Source: Candidatus Krumholzibacteriia bacterium (lineage in GTDB: Bacteria; Krumholzibacteriota; Krumholzibacteriia; Krumholzibacteriales; Krumholzibacteriaceae). Taken from it: 19,707 nucleotides of DNA. Below, piece by piece: positions 13,443 to 19,707 of the stretch. The translations under genes and the position numbers were made by a program. Below the pieces are notes generated by a model. The model searched no databases, was not told where the DNA came from, and saw only the letters and a program-made list of their open reading frames with translations. Each line of letters opens with the position of its first letter. Positions within the stretch are counted from its first letter, which is position 1. The stretch is taken from contig JAPLKY010000405.1 in assembly GCA_026387805.1 (NCBI GenBank), positions 1-19,707 on the forward strand. Reading direction: 5' to 3'.

Positions 13443-15029
13443 CTACCCTCGGTAGATGCGGTAATCGATATCGGGGAAGATGTTGTCCCGGTGCTCAACC
13501 TCCTTGAGCCACTGATCGTTGACGTGCGCGTTCATGATGTCCTGGTAGAGACGGTCGAAACGCGCGACGTGGTCCTTGGTCCGCTTGTGCGCGTACTCGA
13601 CCATCGTCCCCGTCTTCATGATGAACGCCCAGTCGCTGCCCTGCGCGAGGAGGAGCTCCCGCGCCGCCTGGTTGAGCGCGCGCCCCGTGATGCCGTCCGC
13701 GTCGGGGAAGCGGTCGGCGAGGATGACCATGCGGTCCGCCATCATATGCAGATGCGAGTAGATCCAGTCGTTGTCGCCGTTGAGCCACACCTCGCTGTAG
13801 CCCTTCCATCCCCACGACGACATCGACGGGGTGATGACCTGGAGCTTCGGGTGGCGTTCGAGATACTCCCACGGCGTGATCATCTTGATCGTCTTCTGGT
13901 CGAAATGGATCTTGCGAATGAGGAACTCGACCCATTCGGGCCCCTCGTACCACCAGTGGCCGAAGAGCTCCGCGTCGTAGGGCGAGACGACGATCGGCTT
14001 TATCTTGAGGAAATCGTGCAGCCATTCGATCTGCTTCTCGCGATTGTACATGAAATTCCCCGCGTGTGCGGCCGCCTTCTCGCGGGCGATCGAGGGCTTG
14101 TAGGGTTCCTTGTGGTCCGTTTCTCCCGTGATCCGGTAATACTTGATCCCGAGATTGACGCGGTTTCCGTCCGAATGGAGATAGGGGCGGACGTAGTCGT
14201 AATCGAGGTCGAAGCCGACGTCGCGGTAGAACTCGCGGTAATCGTAGTCGCCCGGATATCCCTGCTTCGCGCTCCAGACCTGCTTCGACGATTCCATGTC
14301 GCGCCCGAACGCCGCGACGGCCGACGGGGTGTACACCGGCGCGAAGACGCCGTAGCGCGGCCGGGGCGTCCCGAAGAGAATCCCGTGCGTATCGATGAAG
14401 AAGAACTTGATGCCCGCCTGCTTGAGAATCTCGTCGACCCCCGGCGCGTATCCGCACTCGGGGAGCCAGATGCCGCGCGGACGGCGCCCGAAGTGTTTCT
14501 CGTAGTGCGCGCAGGCGATCTCGATCTGCGCCCGCGCCGCCTTGCGATTCGGCATGAGGGGGAGGTACCCGTGCGTCGCCGCGCAGGTGATGATCTCGAT
14601 CTTCCCCATGTCCTGGTAGCGCTTGAACGCCTGGATGACGTTGTTGTAGTAGCGCTCCGAGAAGATCTGCCGCGCCCGCGTGAGCTTCCAGAAATACATG
14701 AGGGCGAGCTCGTGGAATTCGGGCGTCCAGCGGGTGCGCTCGATCTCCTTGCCCGCGAGGTCGATGAGCTTGTTGAGGTGCCGGAGATAGCGGTACTGGA
14801 GCAGCGGGTCGCTCATCATCGAGAGGAGGGTCGGCGTGATGGACATCGTGAGCCGGAAATCGACCCCGTCCTCGATGAGCCGGTCGAAGACCTCGATGAA
14901 GGGAATGTACGTCTCGGTCAGCGCCTCGTAGAACCAGTCCTCTTCGAGAAATTCCTCGTACTCCGGGTGTCTGACGAAGGGAAGATGCGCGTGGAGAACG
15001 AGCGCCAGGTATCCTTTTTCCTCGCTCAT
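13443..15029 (-). CDS. GH57 1,4-alpha-glucan branching enzyme (DUF1957 type)
   Basis: This 528-residue protein resembles the GH57 branching enzyme of Thermococcus (EC 2.4.1.18), which adds alpha-1,6 branches to glycogen-like glucan. Visible regions are HAHLPFVRHPEYEEFLEEDW (13-32), ATHGYLPLM (151-159), GIWLPECGY with the nucleophile E191, SPYDAELFGHWWYEGPEW with the acid/base D352, and SSWGWKGYSEVWLNGDN in the substrate groove. The helical C-terminal DUF1957 region contains a segment beginning RELLLAQGSDWAF, typical of the family. Its ATG at 15029 overlaps the TGA of the DUF4912 gene (ATGA), indicating translational coupling. There is no signal peptide, so it acts in the cytosol. Function is well supported by both catalytic residues and by the neighbouring DUF4912 and GH57 genes. 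Confidence 0.93.
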   Translation of the reverse strand: MSEEKGYLALVLHAHLPFVRHPEYEEFLEEDWFYEALTETYIPFIEVFDRLIEDGVDFRLTMSITPTLLSMMSDPLLQYRYLRHLNKLIDLAGKEIERTRWTPEFHELALMYFWKLTRARQIFSERYYNNVIQAFKRYQDMGKIEIITCAATHGYLPLMPNRKAARAQIEIACAHYEKHFGRRPRGIWLPECGYAPGVDEILKQAGIKFFFIDTHGILFGTPRPRYGVFAPVYTPSAVAAFGRDMESSKQVWSAKQGYPGDYDYREFYRDVGFDLDYDYVRPYLHSDGNRVNLGIKYYRITGETDHKEPYKPSIAREKAAAHAGNFMYNREKQIEWLHDFLKIKPIVVSPYDAELFGHWWYEGPEWVEFLIRKIHFDQKTIKMITPWEYLERHPKLQVITPSMSSWGWKGYSEVWLNGDNDWIYSHLHMMADRMVILADRFPDADGITGRALNQAARELLLAQGSDWAFIMKTGTMVEYAHKRTKDHVARFDRLYQDIMNAHVNDQWLKEVEHRDNIFPDIDYRIYRG

Positions 15030-16351
15030 TTAAGCACGGGCTCTTTCTTCAGCGATTTCTTCGTGACGTTCGTCTCGATCGTCCGCTCTTCGATCTTGTC
15101 GCCGGAAACGGCCGTCACGGGGAGCTCGATCTTCCCGTCGGGGAGCGCGAATCGGAGAGAGAACGTTCCATCGGGACGAAGCTTCAACTCTTTCCCCTGC
15201 ACGGTCACCCGCGCGTCGGGCTCGGTGCCGCCGTAGAGGATGAGCTCGGTCGCGACCCAGAGGCGGAACGAGCGGCCCTTCGCTTCCGCGTAGAGGGCGC
15301 CGCTTCCGAAGCTCGTCACCGCGCCGGAGCTGATCTCCTCGAGGAGCCGTTTCTCGAGAAGGCCCTTGAGCTCTCCGGACGCGGAATGCATGTCGTAGCC
15401 GCCCGAGGCGGCGAATATCCTGTTGAATACGTCGTCGGGCACCATCCATTGCTCGTCGATCCGGTCGCTCACGCGGTCGGCCGGCGTCTCGACGATGCTC
15501 GATATGGCCACGAGCTCGAACCGGCCGTCGGGGGACAGAGCCCCGATCGCGACCTGATAGCGCCCCTGCGCGGAGACGTTGATATACCAGGTTCTCGCCT
15601 CGCGCGTGAGAACGATGTCGAAGTGGCCCTGCTTCCCGCTCGATTTATCGTAGACGCGGAGGATCATCTTGCATGACGCCCACGACGAGCCGAATGTCCG
15701 TTCGAGCTCGCGGTACTTGCGGTCGGTGACTTCCCAGTATGCAAAGAGCCAGTGCGGATCGCGAACCATCGCGACGATGCGGTCCACGTTGTAGCCCTTC
15801 GGAATCTCGATCGCTTCGACGGGGGGCATCACGCGCTGCTCGGCGCCGAGATAGAATTTGCCTTCCTCGGCCGCCTGGCGGATTGGTTCGTGCGCGGCCT
15901 TTTCCGGCTCCGCGCTCTTGCGCGTCGCGGGCTTCTTTCCGGCGGGACGGAGAGCCTTTGCGGCCTTCGCGGGCTTGATCCGGATCTTTGCCTTTCCGGT
16001 CTTCGGAGAGGCCGTTGGTGGTGCGGGCTTCGGCGCCGCTACCTTCGGTGCCGCGGGCTTTGACTCCGCGGGCTTCGGCGCCGCGGGGCGTGCCGTCATG
16101 GGAAGAGCCGGCACGAAGCGCGCCGCCGCCGGGGGAGCCGCCGCGGGACGCTCCACCTTCTTGGCCGGCTTGGCCGGAGCTTTCTTCGCCGCGCGGGGCG
16201 TCTCCCGCACGCCGGCGATGAATCTCCTCGCCGCCTCCTTCGCGGCATCGACCCTCTTCTGGTTATCCGAAATCGAAGTCTTCTTCGGTTTCGTTTTAGG
16301 CTTCGCGGCGACCGACGCCGCTTTCCGTTTCTTGAGCTCTTTCGGAATCAT
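15026..16351 (-). CDS. DUF4912 protein with long Lys/Ala/Pro-rich N-terminal tail
   Basis: This 441-residue protein has two parts. Residues 1-165 are low-complexity Lys-Ala-Pro sequence with PAKPAKK- and APKPA-type repeats, resembling histone H1 tails and certainly disordered. Residues about 185-310 form the DUF4912 domain, with its hallmark DRIVAMVRDPHWLFAYWEV (190-208) and the TWYINVSAQGRYQVAIGA strand region. Residues 355-441 look like a beta-sandwich with a conserved ..GTEPDARVTVQGKELKL..DGTFSLRFALPDG pattern. DUF4912 genes commonly sit next to GH57 branching enzymes and glycogen synthases, so a glucan-associated, possibly carbohydrate-binding role is likely. The start ATG has AAGGTGAT upstream. 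It is the first gene of the operon and has its own promoter near 16416. Confidence 0.87.
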   Translation of the reverse strand: MIPKELKKRKAASVAAKPKTKPKKTSISDNQKRVDAAKEAARRFIAGVRETPRAAKKAPAKPAKKVERPAAAPPAAARFVPALPMTARPAAPKPAESKPAAPKVAAPKPAPPTASPKTGKAKIRIKPAKAAKALRPAGKKPATRKSAEPEKAAHEPIRQAAEEGKFYLGAEQRVMPPVEAIEIPKGYNVDRIVAMVRDPHWLFAYWEVTDRKYRELERTFGSSWASCKMILRVYDKSSGKQGHFDIVLTREARTWYINVSAQGRYQVAIGALSPDGRFELVAISSIVETPADRVSDRIDEQWMVPDDVFNRIFAASGGYDMHSASGELKGLLEKRLLEEISSGAVTSFGSGALYAEAKGRSFRLWVATELILYGGTEPDARVTVQGKELKLRPDGTFSLRFALPDGKIELPVTAVSGDKIEERTIETNVTKKSLKKEPVLK

Positions 16352-16415
16352 ATCGGATCACCTTCCTGTCCCGCCGTCGACCATGGACGGCAGCCGCCAT
16401 TTTGCGTAGGGCCGC

Positions 16416-16421
16416 ATTATA
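16416..16421 (-). promoter_or_regulatory. -10 box of the DUF4912/GH57/ligA operon
   Basis: TATAAT on the minus strand is a perfect -10 element. The matching -35 hexamer is poor (GGTGAT at a 16-base spacing). Transcription should start near 16409, about 58 bases before the DUF4912 start codon. A weak -35 suggests an activator or a modest promoter. Confidence 0.5.
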
Positions 16422-16461
16422 CCGAATTCGTGTGGAAATCACCACCCCTAAGTTACGAGCC

Positions 16462-16476
16462 ATTCCTCGGAGGAAT
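16462..16476. repeat. Short perfect inverted repeat in the divergent intergenic region
   Basis: ATTCCTC-g-GAGGAAT has 7-bp arms around one base. It lies about 40 bases upstream of the -10 box of the DUF4912 operon and just before the plus-strand promoter candidate. It could be a regulator site shared by the two divergent units; no binding protein is suggested by the sequence. Confidence 0.4.
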
Positions 16477-16481
16477 AATGA

Positions 16482-16510
16482 TTTACAAAAACAGCCATCT
16501 GTGCTAATAT
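16482..16510 (+). promoter_or_regulatory. Probable promoter for the large secreted protein
   Basis: TTTACA (16482-16487), a 17-base spacer ending in TGC and TAATAT (16505-16510) form a plausible promoter with an extended -10. The leader to the GTG at 16748 would be about 230 bases. Within that leader CTGTA-agaatc-TACAG is the only small hairpin I see, and no known riboswitch is recognised between 16511 and 16747. Confidence 0.4.
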
Positions 16511-16747
16511 CCGTCCGGCGGTTGAGCCTGTAAGAATCTACAGCATCGCTTGGATGAGTTGAGTTGGAAACTACCATCTCCCACCCCCACTGGTAAGTTC
16601 CCTGACTCGAGAGAAGCTATGTAGGCCGGCGGAATTTCGTCGGAGACCGAGTGAATATGTCGTCTCAGCCAATATGACGGTGAGATGCACAGGACAAGAT
16701 CCGGTATACAATGGCGACATGTCCTTAACGTGATGGGGGGTAAGGAC

Positions 16748-18586
16748 GTGAAAAGTCTCTCGGCGATCCTCGCGATCGCAATCCTTGCGACATGTTTTGC
16801 GGTGAACGGCGCGGCGCGCGAAGCGGCGAAGCCCGGCCTGCGGATGATGAGGGAAGACCCCGAGGCCCAGATGCCCGGGCTCGTCGATCCGGGGCTGCGT
16901 GGTCTCTATGAAGAGGCTGCGGTCGATACCTACTGCCTTGTCTGGTACGATTTCGAGACTTTAAACTGGCAGGGGTGGACCCGCGTCGATCGGACCGCCC
17001 AACGGGGCACCTTCTTTCACGTCGACGATTTCGCCGGGCTCGGCGGCGGAGATTTTGGGGGCCTCGTGCCGCTCGAAGGAACGAAGTCGATGTGGTGCGG
17101 CACGCGGCCGAATCCGTCGAATTCGTACCTGTGCTCCTGGGCGAAGGCGCCCGGCTATGGGAACGGCTGGGACCAGGAGCTTGGAACCTACGCGTTCGCA
17201 TTCGTCGGTGCGATCACCCTCTCCTACAAGATCCACTATGACCTGGAGCCCGACTATGACTTCGTGCAAGTCGAGTGCGGGGGCTACACCGACAGATTTG
17301 TCGCGGAGGAATACACGGGTCGGGGTGACACGACCGCGAGCATATGGTTCACTCGCCCCCTGGCGAGGATGAAGATCCGTTTCCACTTCATGTCCGACGG
17401 CGCGTGGAGCGATGAGGACGGCCTGTACAATACGGACGGCGGCTGCATCATCGACAGCATCCGGATCAGGGATATGGCCGCCCTCGACAACTATCAGGAT
17501 TTCGAGGCGGCTGCCGTGGGCGCGACCTCGGCCGGTATATGGCACGCAACGCACGCGGTCGAGTACGGCAAGTACTCGGGTCTCAAGAACAACCTGACGG
17601 ACAAGGATCCGTGCGGCGACGATCTCACGTCTCTTGTCGTGTTCTTCGTGGGATCCCCGCATCCGAGCTCGAGCTATCCGGGCCTTTACGACACTCCGTT
17701 CTGCATGGGTCCGGGCGGCCTCGAAGCGCCATGCCAGGACGAGCTCGTCGTTTCGCCCCTCATCGACACGAGGAGATACTCGACGCGGCGCGACGGTGTC
17801 CAGGACGGCGTCATTCCGCCGGGAGAGCTTCCATCGCTCGCCGGATTCGAATATCGATTCGCGGTTTACAGCGATCTGTCGCTTGCAAACCTCGTCTTCT
17901 ACCGGTGGCATGTGCGCAATGTTGCGAACGGCTGCCCGGGGCAGTGGCTCGATAACCAATACTGCTGCTACATGGATTACGATTGGGTCTACGCGCGTGA
18001 GAACGTGAGCCCCTTCATTACGAGCGACACGGTGCAGGTCGCCCTCGGCGCCGTCGACATGTGCAACGTGTGGTACTTGGTGAACGGCAACTGCGCGCAG
18101 CACACGCCGGCGCCGTGGTTCGACAACGTTCGCCTGTATCGGTACGGCACTTTGGGGCCGCAGTGGAGCTATCGCGACATCGATCTCTTCCAGGACAACT
18201 TTCCCGGGCAGGAATTCCAGCTCGAAAGCTACGTCCGCGCCGACGCCGCGAACGACATCAATGCGAACGACAATCCGGTCATCCGCCCGGGGGATTCGGC
18301 CGTCGTCGATTGCAACTCGTATCTCGGCGGGGGCGAGGGTACGAGATCGAATACTACTTCACGGCCCGGAGCGCCGCGGGGGAAGAGCGCGCGCTGCCGA
18401 AATGGGCCCGCTCGTACGGGCCGTATTTCGAGTTCACCTGCCTCCCGACGAAGAACAGCGACGTGCTTTTCGTCGACGACTTCACGGGCCGCGGTTCGTT
18501 CGTCGGCTCGGTCGAGAACTACTGGATGCCGGTGTTCGAAGCCGTTATTAATCCGCCGGACAACAACGTGGACAAGTATGACGTGA
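16748..18586 (+). CDS. Large secreted protein, N-terminal part (frameshifted at 18329-18333)
   Basis: The start chosen is GTG at 16748, preceded by GGGGGGTAAGGA, because it gives a textbook signal peptide (MKSLSAILAIAILATCF, then AVNGAA). In-frame ATGs at 16685 and 16733 would add an unlikely polar leader. About 528 residues are genuine, up to RPGDSAVVDCNSYLGGG. The segment with YDFETLNWQGWTRVD, GTKSMWCGTRP and the Cys- and Trp-rich beta sequence after it resembles jelly-roll modules of secreted proteins in FCB-type candidate phyla. Beyond the G5 tract at 18329-18333 the frame continues to 18586 only as Arg/Ser/Thr-rich out-of-frame sequence. The true continuation is the frame starting at 18334. 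I therefore see one gene of about 944 residues interrupted by a one-base loss. Confidence 0.75.
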   Translation: MKSLSAILAIAILATCFAVNGAAREAAKPGLRMMREDPEAQMPGLVDPGLRGLYEEAAVDTYCLVWYDFETLNWQGWTRVDRTAQRGTFFHVDDFAGLGGGDFGGLVPLEGTKSMWCGTRPNPSNSYLCSWAKAPGYGNGWDQELGTYAFAFVGAITLSYKIHYDLEPDYDFVQVECGGYTDRFVAEEYTGRGDTTASIWFTRPLARMKIRFHFMSDGAWSDEDGLYNTDGGCIIDSIRIRDMAALDNYQDFEAAAVGATSAGIWHATHAVEYGKYSGLKNNLTDKDPCGDDLTSLVVFFVGSPHPSSSYPGLYDTPFCMGPGGLEAPCQDELVVSPLIDTRRYSTRRDGVQDGVIPPGELPSLAGFEYRFAVYSDLSLANLVFYRWHVRNVANGCPGQWLDNQYCCYMDYDWVYARENVSPFITSDTVQVALGAVDMCNVWYLVNGNCAQHTPAPWFDNVRLYRYGTLGPQWSYRDIDLFQDNFPGQEFQLESYVRADAANDINANDNPVIRPGDSAVVDCNSYLGGGEGTRSNTTSRPGAPRGKSARCRNGPARTGRISSSPASRRRTATCFSSTTSRAAVRSSARSRTTGCRCSKPLLIRRTTTWTSMT

Positions 18587-19581
18587 ACGGCCCGACTTCC
18601 GGTGTTTCGAACGGACCGGGGAGCCGCGCGAAGACCAAGCAGCTCGTCGATCAGTACAGAGCGATCGTCTGGGATTGCGGAGACCTCGAGTCGATCACGA
18701 TTTCCGACGGTACGGTCAACAGCGACAAGTCGAACGACTGCACGATGCTCATCAACTGGTTCGAGCAGTCCGAGCACGTATGCGGTCTCTGGGTCTGCGG
18801 CGACGACATCGCCTACGATCTGGACGGACTCGCATCGACGCCGGCGCTCACCCTCATGAGCACCTGGTGCGGCGTTGACTTCGTAGCGACGAGCTACTTC
18901 GACGAAACCGGCGGCCGCACGGGCGGCGGAACGGTGACCCCGCTCGTTACGGGCGACGCCGATGCCGGTATCTTCGTCCACGCCGGTGTTCCGGACAAGT
19001 GGTTCGCCTACGGCGGATGCTTCGTCATCAACCAGTTCGACGTGCTCGACAAGACGGCGAACGGCAAGTACGCGGCGTCCTATCCGGTGAAGAGCGCGAC
19101 GAACCGCTATGCGGCTATCTCGTCAACGACGCTGAACCCGAGCGGATTCAACGTGAACACCATGTGGTTCGGATTCAGTTTCCAGTACGTTCGCGACGAC
19201 GCGGTTGCCGCTCCGGCCGACCGTTACGAACTTGCGAAGGACGTGTTCGCCTGGATGCAATTTCCGGTGCACATGTGCTGCTACACCGACGCGGAGGTTC
19301 CCTCGGCCTTCAAGCTATCCCAAAACTTCCCGAATCCCTTCAACCCGTCGACGACGATCAAGTTCGACATGAAGGCGAAGGGACTCGTGGCTCTGAAGAT
19401 CTACGACGTCGCGGGCCGTCTCGTGCGGACGCTCGTTGATGAAGTGAAGGATGCGGGCGTCTACTCGGCGGTCTGGGACGGCCGGAATAACATCGGTGCG
19501 GATGTCGCGAGCGGGATTTATTTCTATAAGATGGAGACCGAGGAATTCCAGGCGACGAAGAAGCTCGTGCTCCTGCGCTAG
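18334..19581 (+). CDS. Large secreted protein, C-terminal part with FlgD-like/type IX sorting domain
   Basis: This is the continuation, in the -1 frame, of the gene starting at 16748; the given start is the first codon after the G5 tract, not an initiation codon. It begins near GYEIEYYFTARSAAGEERAL, carries SDVLFVDDFTGRGSFVG and a segment ending in YRAIVWDCGD that resembles the Rossmann-like module often found in such proteins, and ends with a typical type A sorting/FlgD-Ig domain: FKLSQNFPNPFNPSTTIKF, LKIYDVAGRLVRTLVDE, GVYSAVWDG, SGIYFYKMET and KKLVLLR. That domain directs secretion or surface attachment through a type IX-like route in Bacteroidetes and relatives. No SD-preceded start is visible near the junction, so independent expression is unlikely. 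A strong terminator follows 36 bases after the stop. Confidence 0.78.
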   Translation, partial: RGYEIEYYFTARSAAGEERALPKWARSYGPYFEFTCLPTKNSDVLFVDDFTGRGSFVGSVENYWMPVFEAVINPPDNNVDKYDVNGPTSGVSNGPGSRAKTKQLVDQYRAIVWDCGDLESITISDGTVNSDKSNDCTMLINWFEQSEHVCGLWVCGDDIAYDLDGLASTPALTLMSTWCGVDFVATSYFDETGGRTGGGTVTPLVTGDADAGIFVHAGVPDKWFAYGGCFVINQFDVLDKTANGKYAASYPVKSATNRYAAISSTTLNPSGFNVNTMWFGFSFQYVRDDAVAAPADRYELAKDVFAWMQFPVHMCCYTDAEVPSAFKLSQNFPNPFNPSTTIKFDMKAKGLVALKIYDVAGRLVRTLVDEVKDAGVYSAVWDGRNNIGADVASGIYFYKMETEEFQATKKLVLLR

Positions 19582-19617
19582 TCCCAGTCTCTTTTGAGTA
19601 GATCGGGTTCTAGGAAG

Positions 19618-19659
19618 CCCGGCTGTTGAGTCAGGAGAGGACTTAGCAGCCGGGTTTTT
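19618..19659 (+). terminator. Intrinsic terminator of the large secreted protein gene
   Basis: CCCGGCTG (19618-19625) and CAGCCGGG (19647-19654) pair perfectly. The stem continues inward through TGAGTC and GACTTA (one G-U pair) to a short purine loop, and five Ts follow (19655-19659). Confidence 0.88.
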
Positions 19660-19685
19660 CTATGCGCTGTTGACTGGGGAGGAAT

Positions 19686-19707
19686 ATGGTCCCGGGTAGG
19701 GTTGCTC
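19686..19707 (+). CDS. Possible first codons of a further gene (runs off the window)
   Basis: ATG at 19686 is preceded by GGGGAGGA (19676-19683) and opens the frame MVPGRVA before the window ends. The spacing is slightly short and only seven codons are visible, so this is a weak suggestion; it lies 26 bases after a terminator, where a new unit could begin. Confidence 0.2.

Noticed and set aside
13433..13498. 22-residue N-terminal extension of the GH57/DUF3536 protein
   Set aside because: It is Ser/Thr-rich, overlaps the end of the branching enzyme gene, and the conserved sequence starts after the ATG at 13432.
13398..15236. 612-codon plus-strand open frame opposite the branching enzyme
   Set aside because: Antisense shadow of the GH57 branching enzyme; no recognisable domain.
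16511..16747. Riboswitch or small RNA in the leader of the large secreted protein
   Set aside because: Only a small 5-bp hairpin is visible and no known motif can be matched.
1..19707. CRISPR arrays, tRNA/rRNA genes, insertion sequences
   Set aside because: No regularly spaced short repeats, no cloverleaf-like sequence and no transposase-like frame or terminal inverted repeats were found; the only tandem repeat is coding (1-383).

Overview
The window looks like chromosomal DNA of a GC-rich, uncultured-type bacterium. The best lineage hints are the C-terminal FlgD-like/type IX secretion sorting domain on the large secreted protein near the right end (NFPNPFNPSTTIKF...GIYFYKM...KKLVLLR), the 54-residue-repeat secreted protein at the left edge, and the DUF4912/GH57 glucan cluster. 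Together these suggest an FCB-superphylum or related candidate phylum (Eisenbacteria, Krumholzibacteria or Latescibacteria-like). That placement is inference; there is no rRNA or marker gene set here. The vegetative promoters I can read are ordinary sigma70-type boxes, several of them TTGACA-16/17-TATATT.

Left accessory part (1-6000). A partial secreted repeat protein (1-461, minus) is followed by a decayed copy of a small secreted protein (687-1133, minus). Next come a DUF234-type ATPase (1227-2609, minus) and, divergent from it, an operon of an XRE-type regulator, an overlapping AbiEii-like nucleotidyltransferase and a DUF169 protein (2806-4380, plus). The intact paralogue of the decayed secreted protein (4408-5154, minus) sits on the other side, behind a second secreted protein that looks like two tandem subtilase prodomains without a protease (5165-5950). 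The ATPase/regulator/nucleotidyltransferase/DUF169 block is thus bracketed by two same-orientation copies of one gene family. Both divergent promoters (2655-2684 and 2771-2799) carry palindromes over their core elements, and the regulator mRNA appears leaderless.

Central nitrogen-metabolism pair (6040-8845). Alanine dehydrogenase (minus) and NADP-type glutamate dehydrogenase (plus) are divergently transcribed from a 270-bp region with promoters for both. The gdhA leader carries a terminator-like GAAA-loop hairpin with a T8 tract and a second hairpin touching the Shine-Dalgarno, with competing pairings: a candidate attenuator.

Glucan/ligase operon (16351 down to 8898, minus). The order is DUF4912 protein, GH57 branching enzyme, GH57/DUF3536 enzyme, NAD-dependent DNA ligase, joined by ATGA overlaps or a 10-base gap. 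The first three belong to alpha-glucan (glycogen-like) metabolism; ligA is an unexpected last gene.

Right part (16352-19707). A large secreted protein with a C-terminal sorting domain is split by a -1 frame change at a G5 tract (18329-18333). It is followed by a strong intrinsic terminator (19618-19659) and possibly the first codons of another gene. No tRNA, rRNA, CRISPR array or recognisable transposase was found.
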